Part shown: one piece after another, positions 23,192 through 31,638 of the stretch | Position numbering within the stretch: position 1 is the first letter of the stretch | Layout of the letters: every line of letters starts with the position of its first letter | Source of the DNA: DASUPK01 sp963736305 | Lineage (GTDB): Bacteria > Actinomycetota > Thermoleophilia > Solirubrobacterales > 70-9 | Length of the DNA: 64,000 bases | NCBI GenBank assembly: GCA_963736305.1 | Contig: CAVTOD010000008.1 | Location: 186,001 to 250,000 of the forward strand | Reading direction: 5' to 3' | Notes under the pieces: generated by a model | What the model saw: the letters and a program-made list of their open reading frames with translations, nothing else | Told to the model about the DNA's origin: nothing | Databases searched by the model: none | Made by a program: the position numbers and the translations under genes

Positions 23192-24121
23192 ATGAGCGAA
23201 CCCGCCGGTCGCGTCGCGGTGTTCGGGCCGAGCCCGATGCTGAGCGTGACGATCGAGGCTCGCGGCGAGGGCCGCGACGACGTCCATTGCCACCCGGCGG
23301 GGCAGGGAGTCTGGCTCAGCCGGATGGCCGGAGAGCTCGGCGCCTGGCCGGTGCTCTGTTCGTTCGTCGGCGGTGAGACCGGCACCGTGCTCGAGCCACT
23401 GCTCGAGCAGCTTCCCGGCGAGCGTCGCCTGGTCCGCTCGGCGGAGTCAAACGGCAGCTACGTCACCGACCGCCGCAGCGGCGAGCGCCGGGTGCTCGCG
23501 CAGTCCTACGTCGAGCCCCCGTCCAGGCACGAGGTCGACGAGCTGGTCGCCGCGACCACCGCGGCCGCGCTGGAGAACGAACTACTCGCGATCTGCAACC
23601 CGTACCCCGGGGATGCGATGCCCCTCGACGTCTACGGCAGCCTGGTCGCGAATGTCCGCGCGTCCGGGGTGCGGGTGATCGCCGATCTCTCCAGCCCGCG
23701 GATCGAGGCCACCGCTGCGGCGGAGCCCGAGCTCGTCAAGCTGAACGACTGGGAGCTGGCCGAGTTTGTGGTCGGGCCGGTCGATACGCCGCAGCTGCTG
23801 CGGGCCGGCGCCGAGAAGCTCCGAGCCCTCGGCGCCCGCAACGTGCTCGTCACCCGAGCCGGGGATCCCGCCCTCGCCCTGCTCGGCGAGGAGGCCTGGG
23901 AGCTGGTGCCGCCGAAGCTCGAGGCAGGCTCCCGGGAGGGCTGCGGGGACTCGATGATGGGCGCGATCGCGGCGTCGCTCTCCCAGGGCCACGACCTGCA
24001 GGATGCGATCGTGCTCGGCGCGGGGGCCGGAGCCGTCAACTTCCTCCACCACGGGCTCGGTACCGGCTCGCGGCGAGAGGTCGAGGAGCTTGCCCGCGAG
24101 GTCGAGCTGCGCCGCATCTAG
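23192..24121 (+). CDS. PfkB-family sugar kinase
   Basis: A 309-residue ribokinase-fold protein. The N-terminal sheet VAVFGPSPMLSVTIEARGEG, the glycine pair in HPAGQGVWLSRMAGELGAWPVLCSFVGGETG and the catalytic anion-hole loop REGCGDSMMGAIAASL (GCGD in place of the usual GAGD, Asp as base) are of the 1-phosphofructokinase/PfkB type. Substrate cannot be told from sequence. It stands alone, converging on the CpsB-like gene. Confidence 0.8.
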   Translation: MSEPAGRVAVFGPSPMLSVTIEARGEGRDDVHCHPAGQGVWLSRMAGELGAWPVLCSFVGGETGTVLEPLLEQLPGERRLVRSAESNGSYVTDRRSGERRVLAQSYVEPPSRHEVDELVAATTAAALENELLAICNPYPGDAMPLDVYGSLVANVRASGVRVIADLSSPRIEATAAAEPELVKLNDWELAEFVVGPVDTPQLLRAGAEKLRALGARNVLVTRAGDPALALLGEEAWELVPPKLEAGSREGCGDSMMGAIAASLSQGHDLQDAIVLGAGAGAVNFLHHGLGTGSRREVEELAREVELRRI

Positions 24122-24129
24122 AGCCGTCG

Positions 24130-24858
24130 CTACAGCGGTGCGAAAGGGGGCGTGGGGCGATCGCCTCGCAGGATCGCCGCAGGCGCCTCCCGGGAGACCC
24201 AGTCGAGATGCGGGTTGACGAGCTCGACCTGTCCGAGGACGGCCAGCCCGTCGGAGATCCGCAGCGGACGGCCTCCGTGAGAGGAATGGGCGTCGCTCGC
24301 GAGGATGTGGATCAGGCCCGCGGCCGCGAGAGCGAGCATCCCCTTTCGCGGGTTCCCCGCGACGAGGTAGGCGGCAGTCCCCTGGATCAGCGCGCCTGCA
24401 TCGATCAGCCGGCGGATCCAATCCAGGAGATCGTGGGAGAGGTGCCGCTCGGGGTGAGCGATCAGCGCTCCGAACCCGGCTTCGCGCAGCCGGACCACGG
24501 CTGCGAGAAGGGAATCGCCAAGGGGTCCGGGACGCGGTTCCAGGAGGATCCAGCCGCCCCCGCCGAGCGTGACCGCGCGGAGCTCGTCCTCGTCGAGGCC
24601 TTCCAGCGCGGTTTCGGCGACCTCGCCGCCGATGACGACCTTGACCGGGACGCCGTTGCGCGAAAGCTCGTGGTTGACCTCCTCGACCCGGCCGGGGAGC
24701 TCCGGGATGTGGACGTCGTGGTCGTGGCGGATGTGAGGCGTCGCCGCGATGGTTTCGATTCCATCGGCCGCAGCAACGCGTGCCATCGCCAGCGAGTCCG
24801 CGAGGTCGAGGGCCCCGTCGTCGATTCCGGGAAGGATGTGACAGTGGAGGTCGATCAT
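24130..24858 (-). CDS. CpsB/YwqE-type PHP-domain protein-tyrosine phosphatase
   Basis: A 242-residue PHP metallo-phosphatase. Metal-binding motifs are DLHCHILPGIDDG near the N-terminus, ATPHIRHDHD, a central AHPERH and the C-terminal ASDAHSSHGG. This is the layout of CpsB/CapC/YwqE, manganese-dependent phosphatases that dephosphorylate bacterial tyrosine kinases controlling capsule or exopolysaccharide export. No tyrosine kinase gene is nearby, but a polysaccharide block lies at 45-51 kb. ATG start; a TAGACC near-match to the -10 consensus sits 4 nt upstream. Confidence 0.87.
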   Translation of the reverse strand: MIDLHCHILPGIDDGALDLADSLAMARVAAADGIETIAATPHIRHDHDVHIPELPGRVEEVNHELSRNGVPVKVVIGGEVAETALEGLDEDELRAVTLGGGGWILLEPRPGPLGDSLLAAVVRLREAGFGALIAHPERHLSHDLLDWIRRLIDAGALIQGTAAYLVAGNPRKGMLALAAAGLIHILASDAHSSHGGRPLRISDGLAVLGQVELVNPHLDWVSREAPAAILRGDRPTPPFAPL

Positions 24859-24926
24859 GCGGGGTCTAGGATGAATAGGTCACCGGCGAGTTCTCGAGCT
24901 GGTCGTTTGGACAAGAAGGGAGAACG

Positions 24927-25198
24927 CTGTGGACGCTCTGCCGGACCTACCTGGAGCCCAATCTCGTGGTCGTTGTTCTCGGCGAGGGCTACACACCGGG
25001 CGAGCAGACTATGTTCGAGGCCGGGAAGTGGCATGAGGTTCGCACTTCCCGGCAGATCTGGCAGGACAGCATGGAGCAGCTTTTGTCACGGCCATCGAGG
25101 AGCTGACCCATCGCAAGGTCGCGGCCTTCCTGAGCGCGAATCGCCAGGAACCTGACTTCGCCGTCGAGCTGTTCGTGCTGGAGGACGAGAAGGCCTAG
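24927..25198 (+). pseudogene. DUF2294 (MpsC-like) gene remnant, frameshifted
   Basis: Two reading frames together spell a DUF2294/MpsC domain. Frame one gives RTYLEPNLVVVVLGEGYTPGEQTMFEAG...RQIWQDSMEQL (24927 to about 25082). After a -1 shift at the run TTTT (25081-25084), frame two gives FVTAIEELTHRKVAAFLSANRQEPDFAVELFVLEDEKA to the stop at 25198. No good start codon is seen and the usual N-terminal GRGP-type segment is scrambled, so decay is more likely than programmed frameshifting. The last four bases overlap the stop of the cytochrome c gene on the other strand. Confidence 0.7.
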
Positions 25199-25635
25199 GG
25201 GGTGCCCACGCCCGGGCCGGACGCGCTGACGAATGCCGCGACGTCCCTCGCGTCCTTGCCCGTCACCAGGTTCTGGGGCATGTTGCCCGTGCGGCCCCCG
25301 GCTCCGTGGCTGTGGCGGCCGCCACCGGTCCTGATCGCGGTGAGCACCTCAGCCTCGGTCAATGGGATGTCTCCCAGGTTCGGGCCGATCTGGCCCACCG
25401 TCCCGGCAGCGTCGAGCGTGTGACACGACCCGCAGTTCTGCACGAACAGCTCTCGCCCGTGCTGCTCGGCCTCCGACAGTGGCTGCTCGGTGTCGGCCGC
25501 CTGGGGGGAGCCGAGGGAGGACGTGTGCTGCTCGACCGTCGCCGAGTCGCTGCCGCCGCCGCAGCCCAGGGCCAGCAGGACACTGGCGGCACCTGCGGCC
25601 ACGCAGGCGGCGGCTGAGCGTAGTCGGTTCGGCAT
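25195..25635 (-). CDS. cytochrome c lipoprotein
   Basis: A 146-residue exported class I cytochrome c. A lipoprotein signal (hydrophobic 8-24, lipobox LALGC, Cys25) precedes a 35-residue linker, then the heme site CGSCH (C68, C71, H72) in FVQNCGSCHTLDAAG and a probable axial Met119 in GRTGNMPQNLV. It would be a lipid-anchored electron carrier on the outer face of the membrane, for example for a terminal oxidase or a nitrite or other dehydrogenase; the partner is not in the window. The ATG at 25635 starts the signal peptide. Confidence 0.88.
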   Translation of the reverse strand: MPNRLRSAAACVAAGAASVLLALGCGGGSDSATVEQHTSSLGSPQAADTEQPLSEAEQHGRELFVQNCGSCHTLDAAGTVGQIGPNLGDIPLTEAEVLTAIRTGGGRHSHGAGGRTGNMPQNLVTGKDARDVAAFVSASGPGVGTP

Positions 25636-25719
25636 GACCCCAGCACGGCTACCCGCTGGCGGCGTCTGTATGCGCGGGGGGCCGGGATTTTGAGTGCGAT
25701 TTGTCCCGATGCGCTCAAC

Positions 25720-25725
25720 TATGCT
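25720..25725 (+). promoter_or_regulatory. -10 box TATGCT, leaderless start
   Basis: TATGCT ends 6 nt before a GTG at 25732 and thereby selects that start over the in-frame TTG at 25690 and ATG at 25744. Confidence 0.5.
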
Positions 25726-25731
25726 CGCGAC

Positions 25732-27249
25732 GTGGCGGACCACATGAGCCAGACGCTCGAGCGAGAGTTCCTGGAGTTCGCGCCCGACGCCGTCATCGGC
25801 GTTGACGAGACGGGAGAGATCAAGCTCGTCAACTCGCGAACGCAGGCGGTGCTCGGATACTCCCGTGACGAGCTGATCGGCGAGCGTGTCGAGATGCTGG
25901 TTCCGGAGAGCGTTCGAGGGAGCCACGTGGGGCACCGGGAACGCTACTTCGATGCTCCCCGCACGAGGCCGATGGGCGCCGGAGTCGATCTCTATGCGCG
26001 CCGGAAGGACGGCAGCGAGTTCCCGTGCGAGGTCTCCCTCTCGACGGTCGCGACCGACAACGGGATGATGGCCCTGGCGGCGATTCGGGACATCACCGAC
26101 CGCAGGCGCGACCGCGACGAGCTTCGCCGCGCGGTGCGGCGGCTGCAGGCGGCGACCGACGTCGCGATCGCCGTCGGCGGCGAGACCGATCTCGAGCGTG
26201 TGCTGGAGGCGATCGTGGAGCGGGGGCGGGCGCTGGTCGAGGCCAGGGCGCTGGTCATCCTGCTGCGCGAGGGGGAGGACCTGATGGTCGCGGCAACCGC
26301 CGCGGTCGCCGGCGGCCTCGACCCGCAGGTCTCAGGGCTTCGCATCCGCGCCGCGGAGGCCTCGGAGCGGGTGCTGCTCGGCAGGATCACGGAGGCGGAT
26401 CTGGGCGCCGAGGAGAGCGGCCGTGCCCTGCTCGCGCCGCTGCTCTTCCGCGGCGACCCGCTGGGCGTGGTCGTTGCGCTTGACCGAATCGGCGAGCCCG
26501 GCCGCTTCGACGACGAGGATCAGCGGATGCTCGAGGCATTCGCCGCCAGCGCCGCGATCGGGGTGGCGACGGCTCGCTCGATGGCCGAGGAGCGCCTTCA
26601 GAACACGATCGACTCCGCCGAGCAGGAGCGCAGCCGCTGGGCTCGCGAGCTGCACGACGAGACCCTCCAATCCCTCGCCGTCCTGCGGATGCGTCTGTCC
26701 TCTGCGCTGCGCGAGGACTCCCCCGAGGAGCTCCATCAGACGGGCCAGGCTGCCGTCGAGCAGATCGACGACGAGATCGTGAAGCTCCGCCGGCTGATCA
26801 CGGAGCTGCGGCCCGCCTCGCTAGACACAATCGGCCTCGAGGCCGCCCTCCAGGCGCTCGCGGAGCAGCATCAGCAGGCGACGGCCATCCAGGTCGACTG
26901 CGACTTCGATCTTCCTCGCGAGGAGGATGCCCGTCCGACGCCGATCCTGGAGACGGCCGTCTACCGCCTCGTCCAGGAGGCGCTCACCAACGTCTCCAAG
27001 CACTCAATGGCCAAGCGGGCCGATCTCACCGTACGCACCTCGCGCGGCGCGATCGAGATCGAGATCCACGACGACGGCGTCGGCTTCGAGCCGCCACTGG
27101 TGCGGGAGGGGTTCGGGCTGGTCGGCATGCGCGAGCGTGCCGCACTCCTCGGAGGCACGCTCGACGTCGAGTCGACGAGGGGGTCCGGGACGCGCGTTCG
27201 GGCCGAGATCCCGCTGCTCACCCGGGCGGATGAGCAGCCGCAGCCCTAG
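25732..27249 (+). CDS. PAS-GAF sensor histidine kinase, NarL type
   Basis: A 505-residue cytoplasmic kinase. A PAS domain (about residues 10-125: FAPDAVIGVDETGEIKLVNSRTQAVLGY...) is followed by a GAF domain (about 145-290) and a HisKA_3 dimerisation region with phospho-acceptor His308 in RWARELHDETLQSLAVLRMRL. The HATPase domain ends the protein (QEALTNVSKHS, DDGVGFEP, GFGLVGMRERAALLGG). There is no membrane segment. The cognate regulator is almost surely the LuxR-type gene convergent with it at 27255. The PAS may bind heme, flavin or a small ligand; none can be told. Confidence 0.9.
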   Translation: MADHMSQTLEREFLEFAPDAVIGVDETGEIKLVNSRTQAVLGYSRDELIGERVEMLVPESVRGSHVGHRERYFDAPRTRPMGAGVDLYARRKDGSEFPCEVSLSTVATDNGMMALAAIRDITDRRRDRDELRRAVRRLQAATDVAIAVGGETDLERVLEAIVERGRALVEARALVILLREGEDLMVAATAAVAGGLDPQVSGLRIRAAEASERVLLGRITEADLGAEESGRALLAPLLFRGDPLGVVVALDRIGEPGRFDDEDQRMLEAFAASAAIGVATARSMAEERLQNTIDSAEQERSRWARELHDETLQSLAVLRMRLSSALREDSPEELHQTGQAAVEQIDDEIVKLRRLITELRPASLDTIGLEAALQALAEQHQQATAIQVDCDFDLPREEDARPTPILETAVYRLVQEALTNVSKHSMAKRADLTVRTSRGAIEIEIHDDGVGFEPPLVREGFGLVGMRERAALLGGTLDVESTRGSGTRVRAEIPLLTRADEQPQP

Positions 27250-27254
27250 ACGCC

Positions 27255-27905
27255 CTACACGTCGATCAGCCCGCGCTCGATCGCGTAGCGGACGAGCTCG
27301 GAACGGGTGGTCATCGCCAGCTTCTGCTGGATGTGCGCCCGGTGTGACTCAACCGTGCGGACGCTCAGATAGAGCTGCTCGGCGATCTCGTTGTTCGTGT
27401 GCCCGAGCGCGATCAGCCGGAGGACCTCGAGCTCGCGCTCGGACAGGTCATCGGGCGTCACGGCATCGGGCTCGGCCGCCAATCGCGCGCCGAGCTCCGG
27501 CTGGAGGTAGGTCCGGCCCTCGGCGGCCATGCGAACCGCCTTCACCAGCTCCTCGCTGGCGGCCTCCTTGAGGATGTAGCCGAGCACGCCGGCCTGCAGC
27601 GCCTCGCGCGCGAAGGCGGTCTCGTCCTGCATCGTCAGCACGACGATCTCCGTCCCCGGGGACTGCTCTCGAATCGAGGGGATCGCGGCGAGGCCGGATC
27701 CGCCAGGCATGTTGATGTCCAGGATCAGGACCTTCGGGTGGTGACCGCTGACGTAGCGGGTGGCGGAATCCGCGTCCCCTGCCTCGGCGACCACCTCGAT
27801 ATCGGGCTCGCGCTCGAGCATCAGGCGCAGCGCGCTCCGGACGACCGCATGGTCATCCGCAAGAACTACCGAAATGCTGTCGGACGCCTCCCCGGTATGT
27901 CCCAC
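27255..27905 (-). CDS. NarL/FixJ-type response regulator
   Basis: A 216-residue response regulator. Receiver domain with acidic pair in VVLADDHAVVRSAL, phospho-acceptor Asp63 in LILDINMPGGSG and Lys in YILKEAASEE. The C-terminal LuxR helix-turn-helix (LSERELEVLRLIALGHTNNEIAEQLYLSVRTVESHRAHIQQKL) follows. It is tail to tail with the PAS-GAF kinase (5-bp gap), an arrangement that still allows a functional pair. GTG start, 6 nt after TAAGGT on the minus strand. Confidence 0.92.
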   Translation of the reverse strand: MGHTGEASDSISVVLADDHAVVRSALRLMLEREPDIEVVAEAGDADSATRYVSGHHPKVLILDINMPGGSGLAAIPSIREQSPGTEIVVLTMQDETAFAREALQAGVLGYILKEAASEELVKAVRMAAEGRTYLQPELGARLAAEPDAVTPDDLSERELEVLRLIALGHTNNEIAEQLYLSVRTVESHRAHIQQKLAMTTRSELVRYAIERGLIDV

Positions 27906-27911
27906 AGGCGT

Positions 27912-27917
27912 ACCTTA
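27912..27917 (-). promoter_or_regulatory. -10 box TAAGGT, leaderless start
   Basis: TAAGGT on the minus strand ends 6 nt before the GTG of the response regulator at 27905. Confidence 0.5.
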
Positions 27918-27937
27918 ACCCTGGTTGCGGGCGGAGG

Positions 27938-29767
27938 ATGCAGATTTTGAGTACCGCAACTCACCGCCCGGGGATCGGTTTATCGGGTGTGGGTAAGGGG
28001 GCGGCAAACGGAGCGGGTCCCAGACCGGTCGCCGGCAGGCGCCTCATGCTCGCCGCGCTCGTGGCGGCATTGCTCTGCGCGGCTATCGCTCTCGCCCCCG
28101 GGGGCAGCGAGGCCAAGAAGCGGCCCGCCGCCAAGCAGAAGCGCCCGAACATCGTCCTGATCATGGACGACGACCAGTCGGCCGAGCAGCAGCGCTTCCT
28201 CGCCAAGACGAACGCCGCGATCGGGGCGCACGGCGTCACCTTCGACAACTCCTTCGTCAACTACTCGCTCTGCTGCCCGTCCCGGTCGACGATGCTGACG
28301 GGCCAGTACGCCCACAACCACGGGGTGAGGGGGAACCAGCTTCCCTCGGGCGGGTACAGCAAGCTGGCGCCCTCTCTCGGCAACACCCTGCCGGTCTGGC
28401 TGCAGCGGACGGGCTACTACACGGCGCACATCGGCAAGTTCCTGAACGGCTACGGCGCGACGGGCCCGGACACCGATGTGCCGCCCGGCTGGAACGAGTG
28501 GTACGGGTCGATCGACAACCCCGACGCGTTCACCGGGGGCACCTACACGGCCTACGGCTACACCCTCAACGAGAACGGCCAGATCGTCCACTATGGCACC
28601 ACGCCGGACGCCGTCGACCCGGCCACCTATCAGACGGACGTCTACTCACAGAAGGCCGCGGACTTCATCCGCCGCCGCGCACCGAGCCGCAAGCCCTTCT
28701 ATCTCTCGGTCGCGCCCCGCGACCCTCACGCGGAATCGGGCTCGTGCAACTGCGCGGGGGACAACCCTCGCGCGGCCCCCCGCTATGAAGGAGCACTCGC
28801 GGGGTTGACCGCTCCACGGAACCCGGCCTTCAACGAGGCAGACGTCTCCGACAAGCCCTCCAACGTCAAGAACCTGCCTCTGCTCAGCCAGTCGCAGATC
28901 GACGCCGTCGACGCGCGTTATCGCGCCCGCGCGGAGGCCCTGCTGGGTGTCGACGACCTGGTCCAGAACGTCGTCAACACCCTCAAGCAGGAGGGCGAGC
29001 TGAGGAACACCGTCCTCATGTTCACCACGGACAACGGCTTCTTCCACGGCGAGCACCGCGTTCCGCAGGGGAAGGTCCGGCTCTACGAGCCGTCGATTCG
29101 CCTGCCGCTCCTGATCCGTGGCCCCGGCGTCCCGAAGGGCGTCCACCGCCGTCAGCCTGTGGGGAACGTCGACCTGGCGCCCACGATCCTCGACTTCGCC
29201 CACGCAAAGGCGGGCCGTAAGGAGGACGGCATATCGCTGATGCCGCTGATGCGCGACAAGCGCGACTGGCCCGGGCGCGCCCTCGACCTGGAGACCTACT
29301 TCACGCCCGACACCACGGAGGATCCGGAGGATCCGCCGCTCAACTACCAGGGCGTGCGCACCGACCGCTACCTATACGCCAACTACGGCACCGGTGAGCA
29401 GGAGCTCTACGACCTGCGGAACGACCCGTTCGAGCTGCAGAACGCCGTCGCCAACCCGGCGTATGCGGCTGTCAAGGCGTCACTGCAGCGCCTGCTCGGC
29501 AGCCTGGCGAACTGCGCGGGGCGGACCTGCCGCGCCCGCCCGGCCGTGAAGCTCAGGGTCCGGAACTGCTCGACCGCTCGGGTCAACGGCAAGGGCACGC
29601 CGCAGGAGGCCACCTTCTACCTGCGCGGCAAGAAGGTCGGAAGCGACGCGAAGCCCCCGATCCGGACCCGCCTCCCGAACGCCTCTTCCGGGGCGTCGCT
29701 CGAGGCCGTGGTGAGCTCGCTCGACGGGCGGACGGTCAGCCTGACGCGGAAGCTGCGGGGCTGCTGA
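27938..29767 (+). CDS. secreted sulfatase
   Basis: A 609-residue type I sulfatase. An N-terminal basic stretch and hydrophobic segment (about residues 36-54) form a signal or anchor. The metal site begins at NIVLIMDDDQ and the formylglycine motif is CCPSRSTMLTG (CxPSR, the first Cys being converted). Further family segments are HIGKFLNGYG, TTDNGFFHGEHRVPQGK and the closing ELYDLRNDPFELQN. After about residue 525 there is a Cys-containing Arg/Lys-rich extension. It should remove sulfate from an external substrate; resemblance is to the heparan/N-acetylglucosamine-6-sulfatase group. The start is uncertain: ATG 27938 follows GCGGAGG closely, while 28046 would start nearer the hydrophobic segment. 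Confidence 0.85.
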   Translation: MQILSTATHRPGIGLSGVGKGAANGAGPRPVAGRRLMLAALVAALLCAAIALAPGGSEAKKRPAAKQKRPNIVLIMDDDQSAEQQRFLAKTNAAIGAHGVTFDNSFVNYSLCCPSRSTMLTGQYAHNHGVRGNQLPSGGYSKLAPSLGNTLPVWLQRTGYYTAHIGKFLNGYGATGPDTDVPPGWNEWYGSIDNPDAFTGGTYTAYGYTLNENGQIVHYGTTPDAVDPATYQTDVYSQKAADFIRRRAPSRKPFYLSVAPRDPHAESGSCNCAGDNPRAAPRYEGALAGLTAPRNPAFNEADVSDKPSNVKNLPLLSQSQIDAVDARYRARAEALLGVDDLVQNVVNTLKQEGELRNTVLMFTTDNGFFHGEHRVPQGKVRLYEPSIRLPLLIRGPGVPKGVHRRQPVGNVDLAPTILDFAHAKAGRKEDGISLMPLMRDKRDWPGRALDLETYFTPDTTEDPEDPPLNYQGVRTDRYLYANYGTGEQELYDLRNDPFELQNAVANPAYAAVKASLQRLLGSLANCAGRTCRARPAVKLRVRNCSTARVNGKGTPQEATFYLRGKKVGSDAKPPIRTRLPNASSGASLEAVVSSLDGRTVSLTRKLRGC

Positions 29768-30593
29768 CCGAACCGGCGAAGGCCCCGATCAGCTCCGCCA
29801 GGCGCTCGGGCTGATCCTCCGAGACGAACGTGTAGGAGTCCTCGATCCTCTCGAGCGTCGCGCCGCGGATCGTCTCGGCCAGCCTCTCCGCGTAGGAGAG
29901 TTTGAAGAAGCGATCCTCGACGGCCCATGCGAGCAGCGCCGGGCGATTGAACTCGCGCAGCCGCTCCGCGGCCTCGAAGGTGTACTTCGGGTCGATCCCC
30001 CGGAGCACCTTGACCGTGTCGCGGCGGACACCGCGATCCGAGAGGAAGGGCTCGACCCACTCGCGCGTTGGCGCAGCCGCGAGGTCGTGCTTGATCAGCC
30101 AGCCGTAGGCGAGCGGCAGGCGCCGCATCGGAGCGAGCCTCATCCCCTGGAGCAGGCCGTTGAGGAGTGGCGGCACCCGTGCCGCCCACTGCAGCGGCCG
30201 GAACGCCGGCGGCAGGAAGTTCTCGAACGCGTCGCAGTTGGTCAGCAGCAGACGCCCGATCCGCTCCGGATGGTGCGCCGCCGTGATCTGCGAGATCGCT
30301 CCACCCGTGTCGTTGGCGACCAGGGTGACGTCCTCGAGATCGAGCGCTTCGAGGAAGCCGGCGACGATCCGCGCGAGCCCCGCGGGGGAGAGATCGGCGT
30401 CGGGATTCATCGGCTGTGCGTGGGAGCCGAGCGGCAGGTCGGGGACGATGCAGCGAAAGCGGTCCTCGAGCAGCGGGGTCACCTTCCGCCACAGCCGCCC
30501 GTCGACGAGCAGTCCGTGGACGAAGACCACGGGTGGGCCCTCGCCCGACTCGCGGTAGCGGATCGTCCCCTGGGGGAGCGCGACCTCGTTCAT
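29736..30593 (-). CDS. alpha/beta hydrolase, Asp nucleophile, catalytic His replaced
   Basis: A 285-residue alpha/beta-hydrolase fold protein. The oxyanion region is FVHGLLVDGRLW, the nucleophile elbow is VANDTGGAI (Asp in the place used by haloalkane dehalogenases and epoxide hydrolases), and the acid is in AVEDRFF. Where the family has a conserved 'GHF' histidine this protein has Tyr-Thr-Phe (EDSYTFVSEDQPE), so the usual triad is incomplete. It is the third gene of an operon with two SnoaL-like genes (4-nt overlap) and overlaps the end of the sulfatase by 32 nt on the opposite strand. Confidence 0.82.
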   Translation of the reverse strand: MNEVALPQGTIRYRESGEGPPVVFVHGLLVDGRLWRKVTPLLEDRFRCIVPDLPLGSHAQPMNPDADLSPAGLARIVAGFLEALDLEDVTLVANDTGGAISQITAAHHPERIGRLLLTNCDAFENFLPPAFRPLQWAARVPPLLNGLLQGMRLAPMRRLPLAYGWLIKHDLAAAPTREWVEPFLSDRGVRRDTVKVLRGIDPKYTFEAAERLREFNRPALLAWAVEDRFFKLSYAERLAETIRGATLERIEDSYTFVSEDQPERLAELIGAFAGSVSSPAASASG

Positions 30594-31066
30594 GCCTGCC
30601 TCCTCAGGTTGCGGAGTTGCGTCTTCAGGAACTTGGGCCAGGAGCGCGGGGTGCGCGCCACGGCCTTGATCAGCGGAGTGGAGTCGAGGTAGGCGATGCG
30701 CTCGACGGCCTTGCCGTCGCGGAGCGTGATCCGGTCACATGTGTGCATCGTGAACGGGCGGTTGCCCACCGTACCCTCGAGGCGCAGCTCGATGTAGACG
30801 GTGTCACCGCCGGCCGCCCAGTTCTCCACCGTCCCGTGCAGGTCCGGGACGAGATCGAAGAGGGGCCGGGCGAACTGCTCGCGGAAGGCCTCCTTCCCGA
30901 CGATCGGGCGGAGGGAGGGCTGGATCATCCGCACCTCCGGGTGGAGCCAGGGATCGAAGTGGTCGCAGAAGGCCTCCGTGTTGACCGGGTTGGCCCACCC
31001 TTCCGCGAACATTTCCACCCACGTCTTCGCCTTGGTGGCCGTTTCGTTCTCCGTCACGGTGGTCAT
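30590..31066 (-). CDS. SnoaL/NTF2-like protein
   Basis: A 158-residue NTF2-fold protein (helices in the first third, then the curved sheet PDLHGTVENWAAGGDTVYIELRLEGTVGNRPFTMHTCDRITLRDGKAVERIAYLD). This fold serves as small hydrolases, isomerases or ligand-binding proteins such as polyketide cyclases and limonene epoxide hydrolase. It overlaps both neighbours by 4 nt, so it is tightly co-expressed with another SnoaL-like protein and an alpha/beta hydrolase. Substrate unknown. Confidence 0.78.
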   Translation of the reverse strand: MTTVTENETATKAKTWVEMFAEGWANPVNTEAFCDHFDPWLHPEVRMIQPSLRPIVGKEAFREQFARPLFDLVPDLHGTVENWAAGGDTVYIELRLEGTVGNRPFTMHTCDRITLRDGKAVERIAYLDSTPLIKAVARTPRSWPKFLKTQLRNLRRQA

Positions 31067-31500
31067 GACGCGCCCCCCATCTGCCGCTGCATCGCCATCG
31101 AGTCGAGGTAGGTGTGCTTGCTGGAGACGAGGCCGTCACGGACTTCGATCACGTCGACGCAGTCGACCTCGACCCACGCGCCGCGGTCGCCGATCTCCTC
31201 GCCCTCCACCTCGATCGCCCGCTCGACGGTCCCGGTCATCGCCGACTCGAGCACCCAGTGATCCTCCCCGGCATGGAAGGCCCGCTCGGCGAAGTTGATG
31301 TCGGGCATCGTCGCGATGTAGCCGGCGAAAGCCTCGCGGACCGCGGCCTTGCCCTCGGCCGGGGCAGAGCCCGCGGCATGCGCCACGAACACGCAGTCGT
31401 CGGTGTGCAGATCCATGATCGCGTCGAGGTCCTGGCGGTTCCAGGCCTCTCCGTAGCGTTCGGCGAGCATCCGGATGGCGGTCGGTGCCTGGGTCGTCAT
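31063..31500 (-). CDS. SnoaL/NTF2-like protein
   Basis: A 145-residue NTF2-fold protein with the 'aerygeaWnrqDldaimdlhtdDcvf' opening seen in SnoaL_4/DUF4440-type members and a sheet ending in DVIEVRDGLVSSKHTYLD. It is the first gene of a three-gene operon, with a strong ribosome binding site (AGAGGAGG) before ATG 31500 and a double palindromic operator upstream. A role in breakdown or modification of a small hydrophobic compound together with the hydrolase is an inference from context. Confidence 0.8.
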   Translation of the reverse strand: MTTQAPTAIRMLAERYGEAWNRQDLDAIMDLHTDDCVFVAHAAGSAPAEGKAAVREAFAGYIATMPDINFAERAFHAGEDHWVLESAMTGTVERAIEVEGEEIGDRGAWVEVDCVDVIEVRDGLVSSKHTYLDSMAMQRQMGGAS

Positions 31501-31520
31501 TCAAGGCCTCCTCTAGTTCG

Positions 31521-31559
31521 CATACAGGCTGTATGTATATCTCACCTACAATCTGTATG
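31521..31559. promoter_or_regulatory. double TetR-type operator
   Basis: CATACAG-G-CTGTATG (31521-31535) is a perfect 15-bp palindrome. A second, poorer copy (TACAATCTGTATG, 31547-31559) lies 25 bp further out, and the gap between them is AT-rich. The sites overlap the likely promoter of the SnoaL-like operon. No regulator gene is adjacent. Confidence 0.65.
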
Positions 31560-31624
31560 TCAATGTGAACTCGGCACGGATCGGGCCGCTCCTTGCGGCC
31601 GGGGGCCGTGTTCTTGAGCCTGGC

Positions 31625-31630
31625 TAGACT
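31625..31630 (+). promoter_or_regulatory. -10 box TAGACT before rpmE
   Basis: TAGACT ends 8 nt before the ATG of rpmE at 31639. Confidence 0.5.
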
Positions 31631-31638
31631 TGAACGAG

